Below, piece after piece: positions 16,634 through 24,702 of a stretch of 64,000 bases of DNA. Where the stretch lies: NCBI RefSeq assembly GCF_022024035.1, contig NZ_CP091787.1, positions 2,542,001-2,606,000 on the forward strand, in the 5' to 3' direction. The translations under genes and the position numbers were made by a program. The notes below the pieces were generated by a model. That model did not search any database. It was given only the letters and a program-made list of their open reading frames with translations, and had not been told where the DNA came from. Position 1 is the first letter of the stretch. Each line of letters opens with the position of its first letter. This stretch comes from Prevotella sp. E13-17. Lineage in GTDB: Bacteria > Bacteroidota > Bacteroidia > Bacteroidales > Bacteroidaceae.

Positions 16634-17350
16634 CTATTTTAACATATTTCTATTGTTGTTTCCTTCAAGCACCTGCATTTGCTGGATAGCAATCTGATTG
16701 AGTTTCAAAAGTCTTTCGCCCTGCGGCATTCCATCATTGATAAGCACAGCATTGATATTCTCCATATTCGACAGACATATCAGTTCGTTGATGGTGGCAT
16801 AGTCACGGATATTGCCCTTCAAGTCTAGATTTGCCTCTCGCCATTGCTTGGCGGTCATCCCAAACATGGCCACGTTAAGCACATCTGCCTCTTCTGCATA
16901 GATGATACTGGCTTGTGCTGGGGTCACTTCTTCTGGTATCAGATGGCTCTTGATGGCATCAGTATGTATATGGTAGTTGATTTTGGATAATTCTCTTTTG
17001 GCAGTCCATCCCAACATTTTTTGTTCCTCAGCTTTCAGCCGTTGGTATTCCTTGACCAGTAGCAGTTGGAATTTAGGACTTATCCACATGCCAAAGTGAT
17101 AGGCAATATAGCGATGTGCGTAAGTGCCACCATATCGCCCAGCCTTAGAGAAGATACCAATGGCACCTGTCTTTTCTATCCATGTCTTGACTGACAGAAC
17201 AAAGTTATTACTGCCCGCCATATTTCTAAATGTACCGAATTCGGTACAATTAAAATTTGGATTGTAGAGCATTTCCCATTCTCCAAGATACTCAATCGTA
17301 CTTTTCAGACTGAGCCATCTATTCTTTTTATTTCCGAGAAAGCGGTCCAA
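16634..17350 (-). pseudogene. KilA-N domain protein, 5'-truncated
   Basis: The reading frame encodes most of a KilA-N domain: SLKSTIEYLGEWEMLYNPNFNC, AGSNNFVLSVKTWIEKTGAIGIFSKAGRYGGTYAHRYIAYHFGMWISPKFQLLLVKEYQRLK (read as motifs TGAIGIFSKAGRYGGTYAH and FGMWISPKFQLLLVKEY), then a C-terminal domain. Full-length relatives begin with an extra ~30 residues (NxYISLTDIA...). Here those are missing: the frame opens with a TTG at 17350 and the first ATG is only at codon 28, already inside the domain. The upstream DNA is repeat module R1, whose terminal bases encode the first codons. It may be expressed as a shortened protein or be dead. The NYN gene follows 11 nt later. Confidence 0.65.
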
Positions 17351-17478
17351 GTGACCGAGCGATTATATCTTTAATAGAGGTATGTTCGAAAAAAGTATGT
17401 TCGTAAAAAAAAGTATGTTCGTTTGTTATTCTGTCTTTCCCCCTGTTATTATGTCTTTAAAAAGTTATTATATCTTCC
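17341..17478. repeat. R1 repeat module upstream of the KilA-N remnant
   Basis: Contains a GAGCGATTATATCTTT segment (17358-17372), two GTATGTTCG units, a 32-bp string at 17407-17438 that differs by one base from 1282-1313, and GTTATTATGTCTTT-type units to 17478. The bases 17479-17552 have no recognisable gene. It forms the left part of the composite element completed by the array at 17564-17662 and the palindrome at 17672-17708. Confidence 0.85.
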
Positions 17479-17563
17479 CGCCAGTTTTGACATGCAATTC
17501 AAGCAGTATTAAGGAGGCATACAAAAGCTTTGGGGATGCTGTTCTTTAGGTATGACTTTTGTT

Positions 17564-17662
17564 CCAGGGGCTAGAAATGATTATTCCAGGGGCTAGACGA
17601 GATGCGCCCAGGGGCTGGACAAAGTGATTCCAGGGGCTGGACAGAAGGATTCTAGGCCCTGG
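17564..17662. repeat. Five-unit array of 11-bp CCAGGGGCTAG/GG units at 22-bp period
   Basis: Units start at 17564, 17586, 17608, 17630 and 17652: exactly 22 bp apart. The first four read CCAGGGGCTAG or CCAGGGGCTGG; the fifth, CTAGGCCCTGG, is inverted. The four 11-nt spacers are all different. The array lies between a 10-bp inverted repeat (ACTTTTGTTC at 17555-17564 and GAACAAAAGT at 17668-17677). A second array with the same period is at 58682-58780. Confidence 0.9.
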
Positions 17663-17671
17663 AATCAGAAC

Positions 17672-17708
17672 AAAAGTGGCACTATTACATTCGAATAGTG
17701 CCACTTTT
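17672..17708. repeat. R2 palindrome (GTGGCAC type, 15-bp stem, 7-nt loop)
   Basis: AAAAGTGGCACTATT (17672-17686), loop of 7 nt, AATAGTGCCACTTTT (17694-17708). It lies 28 nt past the stop of the leftward lipoprotein gene at 17737 and could act as its terminator, but the stem sequence recurs at 24619, 34361 and 58637, so it is a repeat family. Confidence 0.9.
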
Positions 17709-17736
17709 ATACTGCAATAGCGGTGCTATGGCGATG

Positions 17737-18219
17737 TTATTCTGCTACTTTGATGGCGACAGCATGCAACTGTTGCCAACCAGCAGCATCGGTCAAGCGT
17801 ATCATGAAGTGATAGTCGCCGGGATCAACGTCGGCCGGAATGGGGATGTTGACGTTGGCTTCGTATTGGCGCTGACCTGCTGGTATGCTGAAGTCTTGAT
17901 TGTAGATCCAAGGCTTGACAGGCGCCTTGTCGGCATCCATAGGACACTCGACGACCGAGGTGCTGTGGGTGTGGTGATCGAAGTTGTTGTGAATCTCGAT
18001 ATTAAAAGCCCCCAGCTCGGTATTGTCGGTGAACACATAGTGTACCGTCATCACCTCGCAACGATGATACACCTGACAGTCAATAGGGTTTGCAACGATG
18101 CCCTGATCGCTGATGACGGGTTGCTGCTTATCCATATTGCCTTCGTCGTCAGAGCTGCTGCACGCACAAAGTGCGCACAGCAGAGTAAAAACAAAAACTA
18201 TATTCTTCTTCATTTTCAT
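17737..18219 (-). CDS. DUF4625 lipoprotein (second copy)
   Basis: A 160-aa lipoprotein: MKMKKNIVFVFTLLCALCAC provides a signal peptide with lipobox Cys at about residue 20, then Ser/Asp-rich linker. The mature part matches DUF4625: NFDHHTHSTSVVEC, PWIYNQDFSIPAGQRQYEANV and PADVDPGDYHFMIRLTDAAGWQ. The histidine cluster HHTH suggests metal contact. It is the last gene of a four-gene unit with a second DUF4625 lipoprotein, a TonB-dependent receptor and a Cys/His-rich small protein. Function unknown; surface or periplasmic metal binding is inferred from context. Confidence 0.8.
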   Translation of the reverse strand: MKMKKNIVFVFTLLCALCACSSSDDEGNMDKQQPVISDQGIVANPIDCQVYHRCEVMTVHYVFTDNTELGAFNIEIHNNFDHHTHSTSVVECPMDADKAPVKPWIYNQDFSIPAGQRQYEANVNIPIPADVDPGDYHFMIRLTDAAGWQQLHAVAIKVAE

Positions 18220-18225
18220 ATTATT

Positions 18226-18636
18226 TTATTCTTCCTCCTCTTCAGTGATACTCTTCTTAGCCGATGTTGACAATCCCTGCGCATCGGTCACGGTCATGGT
18301 CAGCACATCGCCCTCCAGCACACCTTTGCCGGCAATAGGTACATGTACGTGGAAGCCGTCAATGTTGAGCACACCGATATATTTGCTGTCTGTCACGGGA
18401 TAGGCCACCTTAACGTTTCCTTGCTGGTCGCTGACAACGATCTGTATAGAGGCCGTGCGACCCATAGCCACCACGTCAGCCTCGGTACAGAGGATATCAC
18501 CTTCGATGTTTGCCTCTTCAATCGTAATCTCGGGGGCTGGTTGCAGATCATCATCATCGCTGTCGCAAGAAACAAAACCGAGTGTAAACACCAATGTGAG
18601 AGCCATCATGAGACTCATATATTTCAGAATTTTCAT
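18226..18636 (-). CDS. DUF4625-like lipoprotein (first copy)
   Basis: A 136-aa lipoprotein beginning MKILKYMSLMMALTLVFTLG with lipobox FVSC and a DSDDDD acidic linker. A reading two codons longer would need a TTG start. The mature domain (TIEEANIEGDILCTEADVVA..., LNIDGFHVHVPIAGKG) is a compact beta domain like DUF4625 with one HVH motif. It ends 6 nt before the next lipoprotein gene and ends in a run of Glu. Probably a periplasmic partner of the adjacent receptor. Confidence 0.72.
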   Translation of the reverse strand: MKILKYMSLMMALTLVFTLGFVSCDSDDDDLQPAPEITIEEANIEGDILCTEADVVAMGRTASIQIVVSDQQGNVKVAYPVTDSKYIGVLNIDGFHVHVPIAGKGVLEGDVLTMTVTDAQGLSTSAKKSITEEEEE

Positions 18637-18687
18637 TTTCAAAAATAAGTTTTTATGATCGTTAATACTAAATATGTTTGTTAAAAT

Positions 18688-20799
18688 TCAGAACGTCAGC
18701 CCCACCATCAATGACATGTTGCGTCCCGGTTCGGGCACGTCAATGAGGCGATAATAGCTGGTGTGATCGTAGTAACGGCGATTCAACAGGTTGTCGGCAT
18801 GCAGCGCAATGTCCAGCTTGCACGACTTCAAATCCACCTGCTTACCTGCCGAGAGGTTCAAGGTCCAATGTCCATCAGTAGGTTTCTCTGGCGGCACAAT
18901 CTCATGCTGTGCTCCCACGATGTGGGCATTCACACCCACGAAGTTGTCGCCCAGCCACTGAAAAGAATACTTTGCATCAGCATCGATGGACCACGGCGTA
19001 CTGAAAGGCAGCGTGTAGCCCTTTTTCTGTCCAGACTGCTGACGTGCATAGAGATACTCGCCCTTCAGTTCAGTCTCCCAGTGAGCATTAACAACCCATG
19101 TTGCCTGTGCCTCAACACCATAGCGCAGCACGCGTGCCTGGGTGTAGTGATAGAGTTGTAAGCCTTCCACATACTGTGACGTAGGATTCAGATAGATATA
19201 GTTGGGAAAATAGTTCACGTAGGGATCCAGCTGCACGCAGAATGCGTCGTTGTCCCAGTGGATGCCCAGGTCCAGCTGGTAACTCTCCTCAGGGTCGAGG
19301 TTGGCATTGCCACGCTCATAGCGGAAAATGTGGTAGTTCACACCGTCGGCGCCCAACTCCTTAGGGATTGGCACGCGATAACTCTTGCCCACATTGGCCT
19401 TCAACACCCAGTGGTCCACGCCATAGCTGACACCCGTTGACCAGGTGAGACTGTTGAAGTAGCGGTCGATGTTGGCCGAGCGTTCCTTGTACTCCTCGCC
19501 ATTGGCTGTAGGCGTCGGGAACCAGTCGCGATAGCCATCGATATGCGTATGAGCATGATCCATGCGGAAACCTGCATTCCACTTCAACTGGTCGCTGATG
19601 GTGTAGCGGTCTATGGCATAAAGCCCCATGCTCGTGGTCTCAAAGTCGGGAATAATAAATCCCCATCCGCCACGACGATTGTGCTGATACTCGCTGTTCA
19701 GTCCCACGCTCAGCTCATGACGCTGAGAAAGTTTCAGCATCATGCCCAGATTGGCCGTCAGTGTGTTCTTCACGAAACGCCGTTCCAACGATCCCTCTGG
19801 ACGTGGCATATAGCCATGACTCACGGGCTCTGTCAGTTCTTCGCGGTGGTTGTTCTGCCATGCCAGGTTGGCCTCCAAACGAAGGTGATCAGCCTGCCAC
19901 GAGGTGTGGCTCAGCACTTTCAGGTGGTTCACCCACTGATAAGGCAAGTCCACGTCACGTCGCGACTGGTCGTAATCGATATTCGACAGACGCACCTCCA
20001 GTCCGTGGGCGTTGGCAAAGAAGCCACTCTTCATGTAACTGTCCGACACCCGCACGTCTGTATGAAAGCGATAGCCTGCATAACCCAGTGTCACACTGCC
20101 GTCACGCTCGCACCCAGCCGTGTTGCGCAGTCGTTGATCCTTCAGTTTTATCCAGTAGGAATAATACTGAATACTGTCGGTAGGCACCCGATAGTCGGCA
20201 TAGTCTATCAACGTAGCCCCCAGACGATAGAACCAGTTGCCATGTCTTCCGCCCAGTTTAGCCGTCAAGCCAACCTGCTCATTGTTCGAGCGTCCAAACA
20301 CCTGGATGTTGCCACTCAGGGGTTCTGTCGGGATATGATTGGTATATAGGTTCAGCACACCGCCAATGGCGTCTGAACCATATAGTAGCGCAGCTGGTCC
20401 CTTGACCACCTCTGCCCTATCTACGGCAAACTGATCAATCTCGAGTCCGTGGTCATCACCCCACTGTTGGCCTTCGTGTTTGACACCATCTTCGCTGACC
20501 ACCATACGGTTGAACCCCAGACCGCGAATCACAGGCTTAGACTGGCCAGAGCCAATCGTCATGGCTTTCACGCCGGGAATACCTTCAAGGGTCTGCATCA
20601 GCGACCCCGAAAAATGCTGCTGCAAGTAGTCGTGACTGACCTGTATCGCCGTCTGCGACGTGCGCATCAGATAGTTACGCTGCTGCTGTCCACTCACCGT
20701 GACTTCTTTCAGCACCACAGTCGTATCGTCTGGCACTACTTCAGCATAGCTACTGGCAGCCACCACCGACAGCGATGCAGCCAGAATAGAAAATGTCAT
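18688..20799 (-). CDS. TonB-dependent outer membrane receptor
   Basis: A 703-aa receptor. Signal peptide MTFSILAASLSVVAASSYAE; TonB-box-like segment VLKEVTVSGQQ; plug domain ~50-170 with LMQTLEGIPGVKAMTIGSGQ, KPVIRGLGFNRMVV and VEVVKGP-like AEVVKGPAALLYGSDAIGGVLN; then a beta barrel ending ...NRRYYDHTSYYRLIDVPEPGRN and the terminal aromatic LTF. There is no N-terminal carboxypeptidase-like domain, so it is a metal/cofactor-type receptor rather than a SusC. Plug resembles zinc/copper or heme receptors (ZnuD-like); a HDHGLEID stretch may bind metal. Context with a Cys/His-rich protein and DUF4625 lipoproteins supports metal uptake, substrate unproven. Confidence 0.88.
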   Translation of the reverse strand: MTFSILAASLSVVAASSYAEVVPDDTTVVLKEVTVSGQQQRNYLMRTSQTAIQVSHDYLQQHFSGSLMQTLEGIPGVKAMTIGSGQSKPVIRGLGFNRMVVSEDGVKHEGQQWGDDHGLEIDQFAVDRAEVVKGPAALLYGSDAIGGVLNLYTNHIPTEPLSGNIQVFGRSNNEQVGLTAKLGGRHGNWFYRLGATLIDYADYRVPTDSIQYYSYWIKLKDQRLRNTAGCERDGSVTLGYAGYRFHTDVRVSDSYMKSGFFANAHGLEVRLSNIDYDQSRRDVDLPYQWVNHLKVLSHTSWQADHLRLEANLAWQNNHREELTEPVSHGYMPRPEGSLERRFVKNTLTANLGMMLKLSQRHELSVGLNSEYQHNRRGGWGFIIPDFETTSMGLYAIDRYTISDQLKWNAGFRMDHAHTHIDGYRDWFPTPTANGEEYKERSANIDRYFNSLTWSTGVSYGVDHWVLKANVGKSYRVPIPKELGADGVNYHIFRYERGNANLDPEESYQLDLGIHWDNDAFCVQLDPYVNYFPNYIYLNPTSQYVEGLQLYHYTQARVLRYGVEAQATWVVNAHWETELKGEYLYARQQSGQKKGYTLPFSTPWSIDADAKYSFQWLGDNFVGVNAHIVGAQHEIVPPEKPTDGHWTLNLSAGKQVDLKSCKLDIALHADNLLNRRYYDHTSYYRLIDVPEPGRNMSLMVGLTF

Positions 20800-20869
20800 A
20801 GCTATATTTCCATTTATAATATAAAAAAACTACAGTCCACATCCTCACGGATGCTGACTTCCCAACCTG

Positions 20870-21208
20870 CTAAATGGAGAAAGCAGGGGGCGCTCGCAAT
20901 CCGACAACGCCGCCGTCGCCAATATGCACAGGATATTGACGGACAGCAGTTCTGACGCACACGTCCTTCGAAACGACCGAAAGAACGACAGTTGCTACTG
21001 CTACATACGTCAGCGTCAGAAACTGGCACAGCACACAGTCGTGACTCCACGAGACGACATTTGTCAAGTGTCCCTGACAACTATGTCGCACGCAGTCGTT
21101 ACATTCCGTCGTCTCTTTTGCCTGTCCCTCATGAACATGAAGTGAGGTCAGCAAAAGCATTGACGAGAATATCAACAACAGCGCCCATGCTGTAATGAGT
21201 CTCTTCAT
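20870..21208 (-). CDS. Small Cys/His-rich membrane protein (DUF2946-like)
   Basis: A 112-aa protein starting MKRLITAWALLLIFSS; a longer frame from 21295 runs upstream through the promoter. After one N-terminal hydrophobic segment come SLHVHEG, CNDCVRHSC and WSHDCVLCQFL, i.e. paired Cys and His motifs, then a second hydrophobic segment. This resembles DUF2946-type proteins found beside TonB metal receptors. It is the first gene of the receptor operon, with a TAATTTTG -7 box at 21233-21226. Probably a metal-binding or metal-sensing envelope protein (inference). Confidence 0.68.
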   Translation of the reverse strand: MKRLITAWALLLIFSSMLLLTSLHVHEGQAKETTECNDCVRHSCQGHLTNVVSWSHDCVLCQFLTLTYVAVATVVLSVVSKDVCVRTAVRQYPVHIGDGGVVGLRAPPAFSI

Positions 21209-21225
21209 AACCAATTTCACGCGTG

Positions 21226-21233
21226 CAAAATTA
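21226..21233 (-). promoter_or_regulatory. -7 box of the TonB-receptor operon
   Basis: TAATTTTG on the minus strand, 17 nt before ATG 21208. No matching -33 TTTG is visible, which would fit a regulated promoter. Confidence 0.5.
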
Positions 21234-21352
21234 CAACTTTTTATTGAATCGCTTTTCATTTCCTTACAAAAATAACTTTTTTTTAGTAACAACAAGCTGG
21301 CTAAAAGCCCAGAGAAAAAAACACGTTATTCTTTGTTTTCCAATAAATTCAG

Positions 21353-21360
21353 TAACTTTG
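21353..21360 (+). promoter_or_regulatory. -7 box of the clpS-clpA-aat operon
   Basis: TAACTTTG, 21 nt before the clpS ATG; a TTTG lies 17 nt upstream of it, slightly shorter than the usual 19-21. Confidence 0.55.
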
Positions 21361-21381
21361 CAGCCAATTAGTTATTGAACA

Positions 21382-21687
21382 ATGGCAAAAGAACAAAGCT
21401 CTGTCAAAGAAAGACAACACACCAACCTGCGCGAACCACGGCGCTACAAGGTGCTGATATACAACGACGACTTCACACCTATGGAGTTTGTGGTGAAGAT
21501 TCTCGTAGAGATTTTTTTCAAAAGCAATACCGAAGCCGAGGCGCTGATGCTGCAAGTTCACCACTCCGACAAGGCGGTGGTGGGCATCTACAGCTATGAT
21601 GTGGCCCTTTCAAAGGTTAGCAAAGCTACAAACATATCACGAGAGGCGGGCCATCCACTCCGCCTATCGGTTGAACCAGAACAGTAA
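21382..21687 (+). CDS. clpS: ATP-dependent Clp protease adaptor ClpS
   Basis: A 101-aa adaptor. The N-degron pocket motif YNDDFTPMEFVVKIL is near residues 27-41 (NDDxTPMEFV is diagnostic), followed by the helix with MLQVHHSDKAVVGIYSYDVA, which supplies the conserved His and the ClpA contact. ClpS delivers proteins with N-terminal Leu, Phe, Tyr or Trp to ClpAP. It is the first gene of the clpS-clpA-aat operon and ends 4 nt before clpA. Confidence 0.95.
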   Translation: MAKEQSSVKERQHTNLREPRRYKVLIYNDDFTPMEFVVKILVEIFFKSNTEAEALMLQVHHSDKAVVGIYSYDVALSKVSKATNISREAGHPLRLSVEPEQ

Positions 21688-21691
21688 GACT

Positions 21692-23959
21692 ATGGCAGAA
21701 ATCAGACGAACCAAACGGGCTACCCGCACGCTTGAAGATGCTGTGGCATGCTGCGAGACTTTCAGACATGAGTTTGTCATGCCCGAACATCTGCTGTTGG
21801 CACTTCTCAACGATGTGGAGTTTCAGCAAACGCTGAACCTTTTCTACTCTGCTGAACTTCTGAAAAGGAAAACGAAAGAGAAGCTGGCAGAGGTAGAGTT
21901 CGTGCCAAACGGCTGCGACTACGATCCCGAAATATCAGTACAGCTGGCACAAATCATCAATATCGCATGGCAACAGGTGACCTTTAGCAGCGCAAACGAG
22001 ATAGACGTGACGCATCTTGTCACTGCCCTGTTGCAGCTGGAAGACTCTTGGGCAGCCTATTTACTGAAAGATGCGTTAGGCGAAAAGGAGAGCAACTTCA
22101 TCAGTCTGCTCATTGACGGCTATGAACTCGAAGACCATCTGAACAGCGACTTTAACGAAGATGACGAGGACGACGACCTGTTTGACGACTACGACAAGCA
22201 TCATGAGTTGGCCTGGCGTCAGTTGGTGACGTGCATGAACGAGCTGTACGAGAAGCACAACCCGCTGATAGGACGTGACATGGAACTGGCACGGACCATA
22301 CAAGTGCTGTGCCGACGCGACAAGAACAACCCACTGCACATCGGCGAACCTGGAGTCGGAAAGACGGCTTTGGTGTGGGGACTGGCCCGAATGATTGCCG
22401 AAGGACGAGTGCCCGACCGACTGAAGGAGTCGCGCATCTACCAACTGGACTTAGGCACACTACTGGCCGGCACACAATATCGCGGCGACTTCGAGAACCG
22501 CATCAAGATGATTATGGACGGCATTAGGAATGAAAGCGAAGCCAACATCGTGTATATCGACGAGATACACACACTGGTGGGAGCGGGTGCAACGGGCGAA
22601 GGGGCCATGGATGCCTCAAACATGCTGAAGCCTTACCTCGAAGCTGGCAGCATTCGCTTTATCGGCAGCACTACCTACGAAGAGTATAACCGCCACTTCT
22701 CGCGCTCAAAAGGACTGGTGCGTCGTTTCCAGCAGATAGACATTCCTGAACCATCGCCCGAGGAGACCAAGCATATTCTGCGCCAGCTACAGCCCAACTA
22801 CGAAGCTTTCCACCATGTGAAGTACGACAGTGATGCCATTGACTTTGCGGTGGATGCCAGCGCCAAATACGTGAACGACCGCTTTCTGCCCGACAAGGCT
22901 ATCGACTTGATCGACGAAGCGGGCGCTGCCTATGAAAGCAAACGGGCAGAGGGGGAACCTGAAGATGCAGCGACGGCAACGGTGACCAAGGCCGACATTG
23001 CCGAGGTGCTGGCAAAAACCTGCAAGGTGGATGCGCTGGCAGTCAACGAGACCAGCGAGCACCTGCTACTGGAGCAGATGGCACCAAAGATGTTGGCAAA
23101 GATTTACGGACAGGACGAAGCCATCAGTCAGGTGGTGGAAGCTGTGCAGATGGCGCACGCAGGACTGCTTGACGACAACAAGCCTGTGGCCTCGCTGCTG
23201 TTTGTCGGTCCGACCGGCGTCGGGAAGACCGAGGTTGCACGGATGCTGGCCCGCGTGCTGGGCATCGAACTGGTCCGCTTCGACATGAGCGAATACACCG
23301 AAAAGCACACTGTGGCCAAACTGATTGGTTCGCCTGCAGGCTACGTGGGCTACGAGGATGGCGGTCTGCTGACCGATGCTATCCGCAAAACCCCCAACTG
23401 CGTGCTGCTGCTCGACGAGATTGAAAAGGCGCATCAAGACATCTATAACATTCTGTTGCAAGTGATGGACTATGCCCGTCTGACCGACAATAAAGGACGC
23501 AAGGCAGACTTCCGCAACGCGATTCTGATCATGACCTCGAATGCGGGCGCACAATATGCGGGCCAAGCAGCCGTCGGCTTCACGGGGGGCACCTCGCGCG
23601 GCGCGGCAATGTTGCGACAGGTAAAGAAGACCTTTAAGCCGGAATTCATCAACCGTCTGTCGGGCACGGTGGTGTTCAACGACATGGACGAGAAGATGGC
23701 ACGCCTCATCCTCGACAAGAAACTCGACGAGCTGCGCGAGAAACTGAGTCATAAACACGTCACGATGACGCTCAGCGATGAGGCCTTCGACCTGCTCCTA
23801 AAGGAGGGATTCACTCAAGAATATGGTGCTCGCGAGATGGATCGTATCATTGCTCATCATCTGAAGCCCCTGCTGACACGCGAGATTCTGTTCGGCAGCA
23901 TGAAGCAGGGCGGCAACATTAACATCACCACAGACCATGGCCATCTTTCAATTGGATAA
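21692..23959 (+). CDS. clpA: ATP-dependent Clp protease ATP-binding subunit ClpA
   Basis: The 755-aa protein starts MAEIRRTKRATRTLEDAV, 4 nt after clpS; a 787-aa frame beginning inside clpS is not preferred. Order: Clp N-domain with HEFVMPEHLLLALL, an acidic linker (EDDEDDDLFDDYD, ~164-176), AAA D1 with HIGEPGVGKTALVWG and VYIDEIHTLVGAG, D2 with FVGPTGVGKTEVARML and LLLDEIEKAH, and a VGF loop (AAVGFTGG) at the ClpP-docking position. There is no ClpB-type coiled-coil middle domain, so it is ClpA. It unfolds N-degron substrates brought by ClpS for ClpP, which is encoded elsewhere. Overlaps aat by 23 nt. Confidence 0.95.
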   Translation: MAEIRRTKRATRTLEDAVACCETFRHEFVMPEHLLLALLNDVEFQQTLNLFYSAELLKRKTKEKLAEVEFVPNGCDYDPEISVQLAQIINIAWQQVTFSSANEIDVTHLVTALLQLEDSWAAYLLKDALGEKESNFISLLIDGYELEDHLNSDFNEDDEDDDLFDDYDKHHELAWRQLVTCMNELYEKHNPLIGRDMELARTIQVLCRRDKNNPLHIGEPGVGKTALVWGLARMIAEGRVPDRLKESRIYQLDLGTLLAGTQYRGDFENRIKMIMDGIRNESEANIVYIDEIHTLVGAGATGEGAMDASNMLKPYLEAGSIRFIGSTTYEEYNRHFSRSKGLVRRFQQIDIPEPSPEETKHILRQLQPNYEAFHHVKYDSDAIDFAVDASAKYVNDRFLPDKAIDLIDEAGAAYESKRAEGEPEDAATATVTKADIAEVLAKTCKVDALAVNETSEHLLLEQMAPKMLAKIYGQDEAISQVVEAVQMAHAGLLDDNKPVASLLFVGPTGVGKTEVARMLARVLGIELVRFDMSEYTEKHTVAKLIGSPAGYVGYEDGGLLTDAIRKTPNCVLLLDEIEKAHQDIYNILLQVMDYARLTDNKGRKADFRNAILIMTSNAGAQYAGQAAVGFTGGTSRGAAMLRQVKKTFKPEFINRLSGTVVFNDMDEKMARLILDKKLDELREKLSHKHVTMTLSDEAFDLLLKEGFTQEYGAREMDRIIAHHLKPLLTREILFGSMKQGGNINITTDHGHLSIG

Positions 23960-24584
23960 GCGATTGTGGTTCCCGCATCCAAGTATGGGCGAGGACGACG
24001 GACTGATAGCCGTGGGAGGCGACCTCAGCATCGACCGTCTGCTGCTGGCCTACTCCAACGGATTCTTCCCTTGGTACTCGTATCGCGACAGCAAAGAGCC
24101 GATGTGGTACTGTCCGCAGCAGCGCTTCGTCATCTTCCCCGATGAGATACACATCAGCCATTCCATGCGTCAACTCATGCGCAGCCAACGCTATCAGGTG
24201 AGCATCAACAAGGACTTCGACGGCGTGATTCGTGGTTGTTCGATGGCTCAAGACCGCGACACCACCGAGGGCGCGTGGCTGGGCCCCGACATGATGAAGG
24301 CCTACACCGAGATGCACCGCCAGGGCTTTGCTGCCAGCGTGGAGGTGTGGGACAATGAGCAGCTGGTGGGCGGTCTCTATGGCGTCACCATTGGTTCTGC
24401 CTTCTTTGGCGAGAGCATGTTCTCGCTGGTGCCCAACGCGTCGAAACTGGCACTCATCCATCTGGCTCAGGTGTTGCGAGAAAACGGCGGGAGCCTCATC
24501 GACTGTCAGTTCGAGACGCCTCATCTCCGCTCTATGGGCGGGCGCCACATCTCCTACGAAGAATATATGGAACTCATCGGATGA
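23937..24584 (+). CDS. aat: Leucyl/phenylalanyl-tRNA-protein transferase
   Basis: A 215-aa enzyme with the family signature throughout: WFPHPSMGEDDGLIAVGGDLS, LLLAYSNGFFPWYS, WYCPQQRFVIFP, then EGAWLGPDMMKAYTEMHRQGFAASVEVW, GGLYGVTIGSAFFGESMFS and LIDCQFETPHLRSMGG. It adds Leu or Phe from aminoacyl-tRNA to proteins with N-terminal Arg or Lys, creating degrons recognised by ClpS. ATG 23937 lies inside the clpA 3' end, so translation is coupled. Together the three genes encode recognition, unfolding and tagging of the N-degron pathway. Confidence 0.96.
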   Translation: MAIFQLDKRLWFPHPSMGEDDGLIAVGGDLSIDRLLLAYSNGFFPWYSYRDSKEPMWYCPQQRFVIFPDEIHISHSMRQLMRSQRYQVSINKDFDGVIRGCSMAQDRDTTEGAWLGPDMMKAYTEMHRQGFAASVEVWDNEQLVGGLYGVTIGSAFFGESMFSLVPNASKLALIHLAQVLRENGGSLIDCQFETPHLRSMGGRHISYEEYMELIG

Positions 24585-24618
24585 CCACCCTCTTGTCATC
24601 CCATCACCTTAAACTTAG

Positions 24619-24696
24619 AATAGTGGCACTTTACGACCGGTAAAGTGCCACTATTCACTTGTAATTGTACCACTTTTCAGCGAGCAAAGTGGCAAT
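24619..24696. repeat. R2 palindrome pair between convergent genes
   Basis: Perfect 15-bp stem AATAGTGGCACTTTA (24619-24633) / TAAAGTGCCACTATT (24641-24655) with a 7-nt loop (CGACCGG), followed by a degenerate second copy (about 24664-24696, ATTGTACCACTTT ... AAAGTGGCAAT). It sits between the ends of aat and the leftward lyase gene and may terminate both. Confidence 0.88.
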
Positions 24697-24702
24697 ATAT
24701 GC

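Noticed and set aside
17564..17662. Reading the 22-bp arrays as CRISPR
   Set aside because: Units and spacers are only 11 bp, units occur in both orientations, and no cas gene is in the window.
18226..18642. Two-codon longer start of the DUF4625 gene at 18642
   Set aside because: That codon is TTG; the ATG at 18636 gives a normal signal peptide.
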